From positions 620,001-684,000 of the forward strand of contig JADKCI010000002.1 in NCBI GenBank assembly GCA_016714645.1: a DNA stretch of 64,000 nt, in the 5' to 3' direction. A program made the translations under genes and the position numbers. Within the stretch, counting starts at the first letter, position 1. The number at the start of each line of letters is the position of its first letter. The DNA comes from Chromatiaceae bacterium. GTDB taxonomy: Bacteria > Pseudomonadota > Gammaproteobacteria > Chromatiales > Chromatiaceae. The notes beneath the pieces are model-generated. The model searched no databases, was not told the DNA's origin, and saw only the letters and a list, made by a program, of their open reading frames with translations. Shown piece by piece: positions 44,766-54,623 of the stretch.

Positions 44766-44945
44766 GGTAAGGTAAGGGCTCCTTGCTGTGGCTCCCCGAG
44801 GGCGCCGGATGAAAACGGCGGATTCTAGGGCCCTTGGCCCCTCATTCCTAGTAGCAGTCTTGGATTTTTCCCCCTAAGGGGTAAGATGGACCGGTTTCGC
44901 GCTCCGTCTTAACCTAGTTCAGATCCCCACGAGGAGAGGCTCCCC

Positions 44946-45503
44946 ATGGTATCCCTGCAAACCCCAGTCTGCGATTTTGGTCGGTTAGCCCCGGATTTCA
45001 ACCTGCCCGGCGTGGATGGTCGCCGCTGGACCCGTGACGACTGCAAGGGTGACCAGGGACTGCTGGTCATGTTCATCTGCAACCATTGTCCCTACGTCAA
45101 GGCGGTCATCGACCGCATCATCCGCGATGCCCGGGACCTGGCGCCCCTCGGCATCCGCTGCGTGGCCATCCTGTCCAACGATCCCAGCGATTACCCGGAA
45201 GATTCCTTTGACAACATGCGGCACCTCGCCCAGGAGCTGGATTTCCCCTTCCCCTACCTGTTCGACGAGACCCAAGAGGTGGCCAAGGCCTATGGCGCCG
45301 TCTGCACCCCGGACTTTTTCGGCTACAACGGCAATCTGGAACTCCAGTACCGGGGCCGCCTCGACGAGAGCCGCAAGGAGGCCGCCCCCGCGGACGTCCG
45401 TCGCGACCTTTTCGAGGCCATGAAAGCGGTTGCCGCCACCGGGGAAGGCCCGCGCGACCAGATTCCCAGCATGGGCTGCTCCATCAAGTGGCGGGAAAAT
45501 TGA
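44946..45503 (+). CDS. Thioredoxin-fold (AhpC/TSA-like) protein
   Basis: A 185-residue cytoplasmic protein of the thioredoxin-like family annotated as AhpC/TSA or redoxin. APDFNLPGVDGRRWTRDD is the peroxiredoxin-like start, and the active-site region is MFICNHCPYVKAV, a CxxCP motif. CTPDFFGYNGNLELQYRGRLD carries the cis-Pro equivalent. No signal peptide. GAGGAGAGG precedes the ATG. The substrate is unknown. It is divergent from metK. Confidence 0.82.
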   Translation: MVSLQTPVCDFGRLAPDFNLPGVDGRRWTRDDCKGDQGLLVMFICNHCPYVKAVIDRIIRDARDLAPLGIRCVAILSNDPSDYPEDSFDNMRHLAQELDFPFPYLFDETQEVAKAYGAVCTPDFFGYNGNLELQYRGRLDESRKEAAPADVRRDLFEAMKAVAATGEGPRDQIPSMGCSIKWREN

Positions 45504-45732
45504 AGGTTTTCCCTAGTACCCCGGGCCAGGGCGCAGAGCTCTGTAACAAAATCAGTATATTAGAATCTATAAAAGTATTTTTGCCTGCATAAGCCCAGTT
45601 GGTTTGCGGTGAGGGGCTAAATTGGGCCAAAATATACGACCTTTTGCCATGCTGGCCAGGGGCGCGCAGCCAATCCAGCCAGACGCCGACCACAAGACTT
45701 CGGTCTCCACAACAACTACGAGGAGGGGCTTC

Positions 45733-47745
45733 ATGTCCTCACGCAAAGAACTGGCGAACGCGATCCGCGCCCTGAGCATGGATGCGGTTCAGAAGGCCAA
45801 GTCCGGTCACCCAGGCGCCCCCATGGGCATGGCGGATATCGCCGAGGTGCTGTGGAACGACTATATGTGCCACAACCCGGTCAATCCCAACTGGGCCAAC
45901 CGTGACCGCTTCGTGCTCTCCAACGGGCACGGGTCCATGCTGATCTATTCCCTGCTGCACCTCACGGGTTACGACCTCGGTGTCGAGGACCTCAAGTCTT
46001 TCCGGCAACTTCATTCCAAGACCCCAGGGCACCCCGAGTACGGCTATGCCCCCGGCATCGAAACCACCACGGGCCCTCTGGGGCAGGGCCTGACCAATGC
46101 GGTGGGCATGGCCCTCGCCGAGAAGGTTCTCGCCGGCCAGTTCAACCAGCCCGGCCACGAGATCGTCAATCACCACACCTATGTCTTCCTGGGTGATGGC
46201 TGCCTGATGGAAGGCATCTCCCACGAGGCCTGCTCCCTGGCGGGCGCCCTGGGCCTGGGTAAGCTGATCTGCTTCTACGACGACAACAACATCTCCATTG
46301 ATGGCGAGGTGCGCGGTCACGGCACTACCCCGGCCTGGTTCCTGGACGACACCCCCAAGCGCTTCGAGGCCTATGGCTGGCATGTCATCCCCAAGGTCGA
46401 TGGTCATGACCCCGAGGCCATCAAGGCCGCGATCGAGGTGGCCCGCGCCATGGACGGCAAGCCGTCCCTGATCTGCTGCCAGACCATCATCGGTTTCGGC
46501 TCGCCCAACAAGCAGGGCAAGGAAGACTGCCATGGCGCCCCACTGGGCGACGACGAGATCGTCCTGACCCGCGAGAACCTAGGCTGGCGTCATTCCCCCT
46601 TCGAGATCCCCCAGGATGTCCAGTCCGCCTGGGATGCCCGGGATGCCGGTGCCCGCGCCGAGGCCGAATGGAGTGCCCACTTCGAGGCCTATGCTGCGGC
46701 CTATCCCATCCAGGCGGCGGAGTTTCAGCGCCGCATGGCCGGGGACCTGCCCGCCGACTGGGCCGAAAAGTCCGATGCCTTCGTCGCCGCCGTGGTGGCC
46801 AAGGCCGAGACCATTGCCTCCCGCAAGGCCTCCCAGAATGCCCTGGACGGTTTCGGTCCCCTGCTGCCAGAGCTGCTGGGTGGTTCCGCCGACCTGGCCG
46901 GCTCCAACCTGACGATCTGGAAGGGCTGCAAGGGCGTTAGCCGCACGGATGCCTCGGGCAACTACATCTACTATGGCGTGCGCGAGTTCGGCATGTCCGC
47001 CATTATGAACGGCGCCGCCCTGCATGGGGGCTTCGTTCCCTATGGCGCCACCTTCCTTATGTTCTCGGAATATGCCCGCAATGCCCTGCGCATGGCGGCC
47101 CTGATGAAGGTGCCCAGCATCTTCGTCTATACCCACGACTCCATTGGTCTGGGCGAGGACGGCCCCACCCACCAGCCCGTCGAGCAGATTCCGACCCTGC
47201 GCCTTATCCCCAACATGAGCGTCTGGCGCCCCTGCGACGCGGTCGAGTCCGCCGTGGCCTGGAAGTTGGCGATCGAGCGCAAGACGGGGCCAAGCTGCCT
47301 CATTTTCTCCCGCCAGAACCTGGCCCACATGGACCGCGACGCCGACCAGATGGCGAGTATCACTCGCGGTGGCTATGTGCTGCGCGATTGCGCCGGTACG
47401 CCGGATGCCATCCTCATCGCCACGGGTTCCGAGGTGGAACTGGCGGTCAAGGCCGCCGATGCCCTGGCAGCGGGCGGTAAGGCCGTGCGGGTGGTCTCCA
47501 TGCCCAGCACCGATACCTTCGATGCCCAGGACGCGGCCTATCGGGAGTCCGTGCTGCCCCGCGCCGTGACGACCCGGGTCGCGATCGAGGCGGCCTGCAC
47601 CGCCGGCTGGTGGAAGTATGTCGGTTGCCAGGGCGCCGTGATCGGTATCGACCGCTTCGGTGAGTCCGCCCCCGCCGGCGATCTCTTCAAGGCCTTCGGC
47701 TTCACGGTCGATCAGGTGGTGGCTACCGTCAAAGGCCTCCTCTAG
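45733..47745 (+). CDS. tkt: Transketolase
   Basis: Transketolase moves two-carbon units in the Calvin and pentose phosphate cycles. I start at ATG 45733 (MSSRKELANAIRAL), preceded by GAGGAGGGG; this gives 670 residues as usual. The open frame from 45622 is non-homologous. TPP-binding GDGCLMEGISHEACSLAG...YDDNNISIDG, HSKTPGHPEYG and the C-terminal FVYTHDSIGLGEDGPTHQPVEQ (in parts) are intact. The leader 45504-45732 is AT-rich, with a possible CbbR-type TNA-N7-TNA box (TTAGAATCTATAA) at 45560. It heads the tkt-gap-pgk-pyk-fba cluster. Confidence 0.95.
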   Translation: MSSRKELANAIRALSMDAVQKAKSGHPGAPMGMADIAEVLWNDYMCHNPVNPNWANRDRFVLSNGHGSMLIYSLLHLTGYDLGVEDLKSFRQLHSKTPGHPEYGYAPGIETTTGPLGQGLTNAVGMALAEKVLAGQFNQPGHEIVNHHTYVFLGDGCLMEGISHEACSLAGALGLGKLICFYDDNNISIDGEVRGHGTTPAWFLDDTPKRFEAYGWHVIPKVDGHDPEAIKAAIEVARAMDGKPSLICCQTIIGFGSPNKQGKEDCHGAPLGDDEIVLTRENLGWRHSPFEIPQDVQSAWDARDAGARAEAEWSAHFEAYAAAYPIQAAEFQRRMAGDLPADWAEKSDAFVAAVVAKAETIASRKASQNALDGFGPLLPELLGGSADLAGSNLTIWKGCKGVSRTDASGNYIYYGVREFGMSAIMNGAALHGGFVPYGATFLMFSEYARNALRMAALMKVPSIFVYTHDSIGLGEDGPTHQPVEQIPTLRLIPNMSVWRPCDAVESAVAWKLAIERKTGPSCLIFSRQNLAHMDRDADQMASITRGGYVLRDCAGTPDAILIATGSEVELAVKAADALAAGGKAVRVVSMPSTDTFDAQDAAYRESVLPRAVTTRVAIEAACTAGWWKYVGCQGAVIGIDRFGESAPAGDLFKAFGFTVDQVVATVKGLL

Positions 47746-47767
47746 GACCTACCCCGGGGCCTTTTTT
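47731..47767 (+). terminator. Intrinsic terminator overlapping the end of tkt
   Basis: AAAGGCCTCC at the end of the tkt gene pairs with GGGGCCTTT downstream (one G-T wobble) and is followed by a run of T. This is a standard rho-independent terminator or attenuator between tkt and gap, so the downstream genes may be transcribed at a different level. Confidence 0.65.
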
Positions 47768-47823
47768 TCGGAGGCCCCGCTTCTCCCTTATATCCCTTAT
47801 ACAACCAGACCAGGAGCAAACGC

Positions 47824-48825
47824 ATGACGATCAAAGTGGGCATCAACGGATTTGGCCGCATCGGCCGCATGGCCTTCCGCGCAATCGCCAAGGACTTTCC
47901 GAGCATCGAGGTCGTGGGTATCAACGACCTCCTGGCCCCCGACTACCTGGCCTATATGCTTAAGTATGATTCGGTCCATGGCAACTTCCCGGGCGACATC
48001 GCCGTTGACGGCAACACCATGATCGTCAATGGCAAGCGCATTCGTCTGACCGCCGAGCGCGACCCCGCCAACCTCAAGTGGGACGAGATCGGCGCCGAAC
48101 TGATCATCGAGTGCACCGGCTTTTTCCTGGACGAGGCCTCCTGCCAGAAGCACATCGAGGCGGGTGCCAAGAAGGTGGTGCAGAGTGCCCCTTCCAAGGA
48201 TGCCACCCCCATGTTCGTCTATGGCGTCAATCACAAGACCTATGCCGGCCAGGCCATCATCTCGGCGGCCTCCTGCACCACCAACTGCCTGGCCCCGGTC
48301 GCCAAGGTCCTGCATGATAACTGGGGCATCAAGCGCGGCCTCATGACCACGGTGCATGCCGCCACCGCCACCCAGAAGACCGTCGATGGCCCCTCCATGA
48401 AGGACTGGCGCGGCGGTCGCGGCATCCTGGAGAACATCATCCCATCCTCCACCGGTGCCGCCAAGGCGGTCGGCGTGGTGCTGCCCGAGCTGAATAAGAA
48501 GCTGACCGGCATGGCCTTTCGCGTCCCGACCTCCGATGTCTCCGTGGTCGATCTCACCGTCGAGCTGAACAAGGAAGCCGATTACGCCGACATCTGCAAG
48601 GCGATGAAAGACGCCTCCGAGTCGGGTGACCTGGCCGGCGTCCTGGCTTATACCGACGAGAAGGTCGTCTCCACCGACTTCCGTGGCCGATCCACCCCCT
48701 CGATCTTCGACTCCGAGGCCGGCATCGCCCTCGACAAGACCTTCGTCAAGGTCGTTGCCTGGTACGACAACGAATACGGTTATACCTGCAACATGCTGCG
48801 CATGGTCGAGCACGTCGCCCAGTAG
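47824..48825 (+). CDS. gap: Glyceraldehyde-3-phosphate dehydrogenase, type I
   Basis: GAPDH interconverts glyceraldehyde 3-phosphate and 1,3-bisphosphoglycerate. The 333 residues have the Rossmann start KVGINGFGRIGRMAFRA, the catalytic ASCTTNCLAP with Cys, and the C-terminal WYDNEYGYTCNML. In autotrophs this form works in the Calvin cycle as well as glycolysis. It is 165 bases upstream of pgk. Confidence 0.97.
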   Translation: MTIKVGINGFGRIGRMAFRAIAKDFPSIEVVGINDLLAPDYLAYMLKYDSVHGNFPGDIAVDGNTMIVNGKRIRLTAERDPANLKWDEIGAELIIECTGFFLDEASCQKHIEAGAKKVVQSAPSKDATPMFVYGVNHKTYAGQAIISAASCTTNCLAPVAKVLHDNWGIKRGLMTTVHAATATQKTVDGPSMKDWRGGRGILENIIPSSTGAAKAVGVVLPELNKKLTGMAFRVPTSDVSVVDLTVELNKEADYADICKAMKDASESGDLAGVLAYTDEKVVSTDFRGRSTPSIFDSEAGIALDKTFVKVVAWYDNEYGYTCNMLRMVEHVAQ

Positions 48826-48990
48826 GCGTCGGGATACCGGCGAGCGGCGGCACGGATGCCGCCCGCCTGACCGGCGGTTCCAAGTGCGGATCAGACCCCT
48901 GGCCGTACCCAGACCAGAGTCATTCGGAAAGCCAGGCCCGTTTTCCCAAGAGCTTTAGTCGACCATAACCAAGACACGGGGAGCAGTTTC

Positions 48991-50172
48991 ATGTCATTCA
49001 TCAAGTTGACCGATCTCGATCTGTCCGGCAAGCGGGTGCTGATCCGTGCCGACCTCAATGTCCCCGTCAAGGAGGGCAAGGTGACCTCGGACGCGCGCAT
49101 CACCGCCTCCATGCCGACCATGGAGCATTGCCTCAAGGCCGGGGCCAAGGTGATGGTCACCTCCCATCTGGGGCGCCCGACCGAGGGGGAATGGACCCCC
49201 GAGGTGTCCCTGCAACCGGTGGCGGACAACATTGCCGCGCGCCTGGGCAAGCCGGTACGCTTGATTCGGGACTGGGTGGACGGTGGCTTCGAGGTCGCCC
49301 CCGGTGAGTTGGTGGTGCTGGAAAACTGCCGCGTTAACAAGGGCGAGAAGAAGAACCTCGAGGAGACGGCCCGCAAGTACGCCGCCCTGTGCGATGTCTT
49401 CGTTATGGATGCCTTCGGCACCGCCCATCGCGCCGAGGCCTCGACCACCGGCGTCGGCGATTACGCCCCCGTGGCCTGTGCCGGTCTGCTGCTGGCGGAA
49501 GAACTGGACGCCTTGGGCAAGGCCCTGGCCAACCCGGCTCGGCCCATGGTCGCCATCGTGGGCGGTTCCAAGGTCTCCACCAAGCTCACGGTGCTGGAGG
49601 CCCTGTCCCAGAAGGTCGATCAGCTCGTGGTCGGTGGCGGCATCGCCAATACCTTCCTCAAGGCCGCTGGCTTTCCGGTCGGCAAGTCGCTGTGCGAGGA
49701 CGACCTGGTCGAGACCGCCAAGGACCTGATGGGCAAGATGACCGCCCGCAACGCCACCATCCCCATCGCCGTGGACGTGGTGTGCGGCAAGCAGTTCGCC
49801 GAGAACGAGCCCGCTGTCCTCAAGAAGCCCGCCGAAGTGACCGAAGACGACATGATCTTCGACATCGGCCCCGAGTCCGCCCGGCAACTGGCGGACATCA
49901 TCGCCAAGGCCGGCACCATCATCTGGAACGGCCCGGTCGGCGTCTTCGAGTTTGACCAGTTTGGCGCCGGCACCAAAACCCTGGCCATGGCCATCGCCGA
50001 GGCCCCAGGCTTCTCCCTGGCGGGGGGTGGCGACACCATCGCCGCCATCCAGAAGTACGATATCTATGACCGGGTGTCCTACATCTCCACCGCCGGTGGG
50101 GCCTTCCTGGAATTCCTGGAGGGCAAGACCCTGCCGGCCGTGGCCATGCTCGAAGCACGGGCCAAGGGCTGA
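48991..50172 (+). CDS. pgk: Phosphoglycerate kinase
   Basis: The 393-residue enzyme matches family length. VLIRADLNVPVKEGKV and SHLGRPTEGEW form the 3-phosphoglycerate site; VGGSKVSTKL and the C-terminal GGGDTIAAIQKY...STAGGAFLEFLEGK form the nucleotide site. It acts between gap and the lower glycolytic genes, and in CO2 fixation. Same direction as gap and pyk. Confidence 0.97.
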   Translation: MSFIKLTDLDLSGKRVLIRADLNVPVKEGKVTSDARITASMPTMEHCLKAGAKVMVTSHLGRPTEGEWTPEVSLQPVADNIAARLGKPVRLIRDWVDGGFEVAPGELVVLENCRVNKGEKKNLEETARKYAALCDVFVMDAFGTAHRAEASTTGVGDYAPVACAGLLLAEELDALGKALANPARPMVAIVGGSKVSTKLTVLEALSQKVDQLVVGGGIANTFLKAAGFPVGKSLCEDDLVETAKDLMGKMTARNATIPIAVDVVCGKQFAENEPAVLKKPAEVTEDDMIFDIGPESARQLADIIAKAGTIIWNGPVGVFEFDQFGAGTKTLAMAIAEAPGFSLAGGGDTIAAIQKYDIYDRVSYISTAGGAFLEFLEGKTLPAVAMLEARAKG

Positions 50173-50251
50173 GGTCGGTTCGCCCACGGGTGGCGCCCGC
50201 CGCCGCCCGTCACCCCTCCATCGCCGAGTCCGGAACTGAATCTGCCGTCCC

Positions 50252-51703
50252 ATGCCCCCCAGACGCACCAAGATCGTCGCCACCCTCGGACCCGCCACGG
50301 ATGGCGAGGGTTCCCTAGACCGGCTCGTCGCCGCCGGTATCGATGTGGCCCGCCTCAACTTGTCCCATGACTCCCACGAGCGCCACCGGGAGCGCGCCCA
50401 CCGGCTGCGGGCCAGCGCCCACGCCCTAGGCCGCGACGTGGCGGTGCTGGTTGACCTCCAGGGCCCCAAGATCCGCATCGGCCGTTTCGCTACCGGCGCC
50501 ATCCGGCTTGCGGATGGCGATCGCTTCAATATCGACGCCAACTGCCCCCTGGACGGGGGTGATGCCCACCGGGTCGGTACCACCTACCGCGCCTTGGCCG
50601 ATGATGTGGCGCGGGGTGACAGCCTCATCCTTGACGACGGGGCCATTGAGCTCTGGGTGGAGGAGGTGGCGGGCGGGGCGATTCGCTGCAAGGTGGTGAT
50701 GGGCGGGGTCCTGTCGGATAACAAAGGCATCAACAAGCGCGGCGGTGGTCTCTCCGCTCCGGCCCTGACTGATAAGGACGTCCGCGACATCCGCTTCGCC
50801 GCCGAGATTCAGGCCGATTATCTGGCGATATCCTTCGTGCGCGGTCCCGAGGATGTGCGCCAGGCCCGCGCCATCTTTGCCGAGGCCGGCGGCGAGGGCG
50901 GTATCGTCGCCAAGATCGAGCGTGCCGAGGCCCTGGCGGTCATTGATGACATCATCCTCGCCGCTGATGCCATCATGATCGCCCGCGGCGACCTGGGGGT
51001 TGAGATCGGCGATGCCGAACTCCCCTCGGTTCAGAAGGATCTGGTGCATCGGGCCCGCTCTCTGAATAGCCTGGTCATCACCGCCACCCAGATGATGCAG
51101 TCCATGATCGAGCACCCGGTGCCGACCCGGGCCGAGGTCTTCGATGTGGCCAATGCCGTTCTGGACGGTACGGATGCGGTCATGCTCTCCGCCGAGACTT
51201 CGGTGGGGGCCTACCCCATCAAGACCGTGGAGGCCATGCATCGCGTCTGCCTGGAAGCGGAGAAGAACGCCCTCGTCACCCGCTCCCATCACCGCCTGGA
51301 CTCGGTCTTTGGCCGCGTGGACGAGGCCATCGCCATGGCCGCCATGTACACCGCCAACCACTTGGGGGTGAAGGCCATCGCCGCCCTCACCGAGAGCGGC
51401 GCCACCGTCAAGTGGATGTCGCGCATCAGTTCCGGCATCCCCATCTATGCCCTCACCCGGCACACGCCTACCCGCCGTCAGGTCACCCTGATGCGGGGCG
51501 TCTATCCGGTCAGTTTCGACGTCGCCCATACCGATATACACGCCGTCAACAACGAGGTCATCGAGGAACTGCTCCGCGCCGGCACGGTCCGCGATGGCGA
51601 TCTGGTCATCATTACCAAGGGCGACCGCCGCGGCGTTGAAGGCCAGACCAATGTCCTCAAGATCATGCGCGTGGGCGAGCATGCCCAGCTGGCCCACGAC
51701 TGA
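50252..51703 (+). CDS. pyk: Pyruvate kinase
   Basis: The 483-residue protein is a pyruvate kinase: RRTKIVATLGPATDGEG at the start, VDLQGPKIRIGRF, the active-site IARGDLGVEIGDAELPSVQK, and VMLSAETSVGAYPI. The C-terminal allosteric domain ends with VIITKGDRRGVEGQTNVLKI. The isozyme is closer to the PykA (type II) form by overall length, but that is a loose call. It lies between pgk and fba. Confidence 0.94.
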   Translation: MPPRRTKIVATLGPATDGEGSLDRLVAAGIDVARLNLSHDSHERHRERAHRLRASAHALGRDVAVLVDLQGPKIRIGRFATGAIRLADGDRFNIDANCPLDGGDAHRVGTTYRALADDVARGDSLILDDGAIELWVEEVAGGAIRCKVVMGGVLSDNKGINKRGGGLSAPALTDKDVRDIRFAAEIQADYLAISFVRGPEDVRQARAIFAEAGGEGGIVAKIERAEALAVIDDIILAADAIMIARGDLGVEIGDAELPSVQKDLVHRARSLNSLVITATQMMQSMIEHPVPTRAEVFDVANAVLDGTDAVMLSAETSVGAYPIKTVEAMHRVCLEAEKNALVTRSHHRLDSVFGRVDEAIAMAAMYTANHLGVKAIAALTESGATVKWMSRISSGIPIYALTRHTPTRRQVTLMRGVYPVSFDVAHTDIHAVNNEVIEELLRAGTVRDGDLVIITKGDRRGVEGQTNVLKIMRVGEHAQLAHD

Positions 51704-51756
51704 ACCCCGAACCCACTTCAACCGTCAACCCATTCACCGAAACGAGGAGACAAGAC

Positions 51757-52830
51757 ATGGCCCTGATTTCCCTGCGTCAGATGCTGGACCACGCCGCCGA
51801 GCATGGCTACGGCGTACCCGCCTTCAACGTCAACAACCTGGAGCAGATGCGCGCCATCATGGAAGCTGCCGAGCAGACCGATTCCCCGGTCATCGTGCAG
51901 GCCTCCGCCGGCGCCCGTAAATACGCCGGCGCCCCCTTCCTGCGCCACCTCATCCTCGCCGCCATCGAGGAGTTCCCCCAGATCCCGGTGTGCATGCACC
52001 AGGATCATGGCACCTCCATGCCCGTCTGCCAGCGCTCCATCCAGCTCGGCTTCTCTTCTGTCATGATGGATGGCTCCCTGGGCGTCGATGGCAAGACCCC
52101 GACCTCCTATGAATACAATGTGGCCATCACCAAGCAGGTGGTCGAGATCGCCCATGCCTGTGGCGTCTCCGTCGAGGGCGAACTGGGCTGTCTGGGCTCG
52201 CTCGAAACCGGCCAGGCTGGCGAGGAAGATGGCATTGGCGCCGAGGGTACCCTGGATCACAGCCAGCTCCTGACGGACCCCGAGGAGGCCGCCGACTTCG
52301 TCAAGAAGACCGGCGTTGACGCCCTGGCCATCGCCATCGGTACCTCCCATGGCGCCTACAAGTTCACCCGGCCGCCCACGGGCGACATCCTCGCCATCCA
52401 GCGCATCAAGGACATCAACGCCCGCATCCCCAACACCCACCTGGTCATGCACGGTTCCTCGTCCGTGCCCCAGGAGTGGCTGGCCATCATCAACGAATAT
52501 GGCGGCAACATGGGCGAGACCTATGGCGTCCCCGTCGAGGAGATCGCCGAGGGCATCAAGAACGGCGTTCGCAAGGTCAACATCGACACCGACCTGCGCA
52601 TGGCTTCCACCGGTGCCATCCGCAAGTTCCTGGCCGAGAACACCAAGGAGTTTGATCCCCGCAAGTACTTCATCGCCGCCACCAAGGCCATGAAGGGCAT
52701 TTGCGTGGCCCGTTACGAGGCTTTTGGCACCGCCGGCAACGCCAGCAAGATCGTCGCCGGGGGCGTCATGTCCCTGGATCGCATGACTGAGCGCTATTTG
52801 AAGGGCGAACTGGATCCGCAGGTGAGGTAA
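51757..52830 (+). CDS. fba: Fructose-bisphosphate aldolase, class II
   Basis: A 357-residue zinc aldolase of the long, CbbA-like type. GYGVPAFNVNNLEQMRAIM, the metal-binding CMHQDHGTS, SVMMDGSLG, VEGELGCLGSLE, TSHGAYKF, HGSSSVP and the phosphate-binding KVNIDTDLRMA are present. These enzymes act on fructose- and sedoheptulose-bisphosphate in the Calvin cycle. It ends the cluster; a strong hairpin follows. ACGAGGAGAC precedes the ATG. Confidence 0.96.
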   Translation: MALISLRQMLDHAAEHGYGVPAFNVNNLEQMRAIMEAAEQTDSPVIVQASAGARKYAGAPFLRHLILAAIEEFPQIPVCMHQDHGTSMPVCQRSIQLGFSSVMMDGSLGVDGKTPTSYEYNVAITKQVVEIAHACGVSVEGELGCLGSLETGQAGEEDGIGAEGTLDHSQLLTDPEEAADFVKKTGVDALAIAIGTSHGAYKFTRPPTGDILAIQRIKDINARIPNTHLVMHGSSSVPQEWLAIINEYGGNMGETYGVPVEEIAEGIKNGVRKVNIDTDLRMASTGAIRKFLAENTKEFDPRKYFIAATKAMKGICVARYEAFGTAGNASKIVAGGVMSLDRMTERYLKGELDPQVR

Positions 52831-52902
52831 GACCGGGTCGGGGGTACTGACCTACGCTAGCCCCGCGCTTGCGAGGGGCGGTGTATGTCCAGGTCGAAAA
52901 CC

Positions 52903-52926
52903 AGAGGGCGCCTACGGGCGCCCTCT
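52903..52926 (+). terminator. Hairpin after fba
   Basis: AGAGGGCGCC-TACG-GGCGCCCTCT is a perfect 10-bp stem with a four-base loop, 72 bases after the fba stop. It is followed by GACGTTTCC, not a long T-run. It probably ends the carbon-cluster transcript. The rest of 52831-53072 holds nothing I can identify. Confidence 0.7.
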
Positions 52927-53072
52927 GACGTTTCCGGCGCACCTGGGTGATGAAGCCAGGATCGACGATCGCGGCGTTGACCTGCTGCCAGAAGATGCGC
53001 CGCTTCGGCTTTTGCGGTTGACCCGGCGCTGGGAGGATGCTGAAGGGTTACCGCGGAGCTAGCCAGAGCCCA

Positions 53073-54179
53073 TCAAGCCGGCACCGGGCGGGAGCCGGGG
53101 CGGAGGCGTCGCCACCAGTTGCCGTTGGGAAGTACGACCGCCATCACCAGGCCCAGCACCAGGACCTGATACCAGAGACTCCCGAGCCACTCCGGCGTCG
53201 CCCCGGTTTCGTACCAATTGGTCGCCACCCGCTGGAGATTGAAGAAGCTGATGTAGGTCAGGAAGGCGACGAAGAGGCGCCAGGTATTGCGCTGGCGCGG
53301 AGATCGGGCGGTCAGGGGGACCGCGAGCAGGGTGAGGGTCAGGACCGCCAGAGGGCTCGACAACCGGTATTGGAGTTCGGCCTTGTCCCGGAGGTTGTCG
53401 GAGCCCAGCAGGCTCGCGGTCGCGAAGGTGGCCCGCTTCTGGCTTTGGACATCCTCCGTCTGCCGCTGTTTGAGGCGCAGGCTGTAACGGTCAAACTCGC
53501 CAATGGCATAGTTCGCGGTGCCCGGCTTGCCGTCGTAGCGGCGGCCATCGATCAGGGTGATGAACTGCTGCCCGGTCTCCTCGTCCTGGCGCAGCATGCC
53601 CTCGCCGCTCAGGACGATCTTGATGACCTCTTCCCGCTGGTCGTGGATGAAGATATTGCGCAGGTGGCTACCATCCTGAATATCATCCACGAAGAGGGTG
53701 ATCTGGCCATTATCGTGCTGGTAGAAACGGCCCGGCCTGATCCCAAAGAGCTGTTGCGCCTCATCCTGCTGGCTGGTGCGCATCTGCATGAGTTCGGTCA
53801 CCACCAGGGGACGCACGGAGAGGGTTAGCCAGCCGGCGGCGAGGGCGACCGGGATGGCGGCATAGAAGAGGGCCCGGTAAGTCCGGATCGGTCCAATGCC
53901 ACAGGCGGCGAAGGCAATGAGTTCGCTATGCTGGGCCATGCGGCCCAGGGTCATGAGGACGGCGGCAAAGAAGACGGGCGGCAGCAGGCTGGGCAAATCG
54001 CTGGCGATACGTAGACCCATGAAGCGCAGCACGATGTCCGAGCCCAGGGCCCCGGCGTTGATATCCTCCAGCGCCCGCAGCATGAGGAGGCTGAGCACGA
54101 TCAGCAGAACGGTGCCCAGGACGGCCAGAAAGACCTTCATCACCTCTTTGAGCAGGTAGCGGTCGAGGACGGCAAGCAT
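53073..54179 (-). CDS. lptF: LPS export permease LptF (YjgP/YjgQ family)
   Basis: LptF is one of two inner-membrane permeases of the LPS-export ABC transporter. The N-terminus is LDRYLLKEVMKVFLAVLG. Two helix pairs flank a periplasmic beta-jellyroll (about residues 130-265), and the late SSPLAVLTLTLLAVPLTARSPRQ is the family loop. I start at ATG 54179 (MLAVLDRYLL), 368 residues; an ATG nine bases upstream is possible. LptG, usually next to lptF, is not in this window. Confidence 0.88.
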   Translation of the reverse strand: MLAVLDRYLLKEVMKVFLAVLGTVLLIVLSLLMLRALEDINAGALGSDIVLRFMGLRIASDLPSLLPPVFFAAVLMTLGRMAQHSELIAFAACGIGPIRTYRALFYAAIPVALAAGWLTLSVRPLVVTELMQMRTSQQDEAQQLFGIRPGRFYQHDNGQITLFVDDIQDGSHLRNIFIHDQREEVIKIVLSGEGMLRQDEETGQQFITLIDGRRYDGKPGTANYAIGEFDRYSLRLKQRQTEDVQSQKRATFATASLLGSDNLRDKAELQYRLSSPLAVLTLTLLAVPLTARSPRQRNTWRLFVAFLTYISFFNLQRVATNWYETGATPEWLGSLWYQVLVLGLVMAVVLPNGNWWRRLRPGSRPVPA

Positions 54180-54227
54180 GGCGGTCAAGCGGACTCGGCG
54201 TTGGATTTAGGGTGCATGGCCAGCCCC

Positions 54228-54608
54228 TTAGGTGCGCAAGAGGTTGGCCAGGGTCTCGGCCGCCACGGGCTGCACCAGCACGGCGTGGAGCGGGAAGCGC
54301 TCCGCCAGCTTGTCCACATAGATGCGTTGGGAATTTTCGACCAGCACGATCATGCGGGCTGCCGGGGCGTATTTTTGCAGGCTGGCCAGCAGGACATCCA
54401 GATTGCTCAGATTGGCTCCGGCATAATTGCTGCCAAAACCATGAAAGAATTCGGCAACCACCCATTGGGGGGAATCGGTCTTGAGGGCCTGGATCGCCTT
54501 ACGCAGAGAGGGCAGCCGGCGTTCTTCGATGCCCAGTTGGCGGTACAGGGCCGAGAAGTTGGGATGACCTGGGGATTCCACCACCGAAAATAGGAGCGCC
54601 GCCGTCAT
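54228..54608 (-). CDS. Conserved hypothetical protein, receiver-like fold
   Basis: A 126-residue protein I do not recognise. The alternation of strands and helices (WVVAEFFHG, LDVLLASLQKY, ARMIVLVENS, LHAVLVQPVAAETLANLL) suggests a CheY-like alpha/beta fold without the usual acidic pair or phospho-Asp, so it would not be a normal phospho-receiver. It lies 48 bases upstream of lptF in the same direction and 15 bases downstream of the DUF4342 gene; an envelope role is only suggested by position. Confidence 0.65.
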   Translation of the reverse strand: MTAALLFSVVESPGHPNFSALYRQLGIEERRLPSLRKAIQALKTDSPQWVVAEFFHGFGSNYAGANLSNLDVLLASLQKYAPAARMIVLVENSQRIYVDKLAERFPLHAVLVQPVAAETLANLLRT

Positions 54609-54623
54609 TGTCGCGTCCCTTCC

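Noticed and set aside
44766..44945. SAM riboswitch before metK
   Set aside because: I see hairpins but none of the conserved core blocks of known SAM riboswitch classes.
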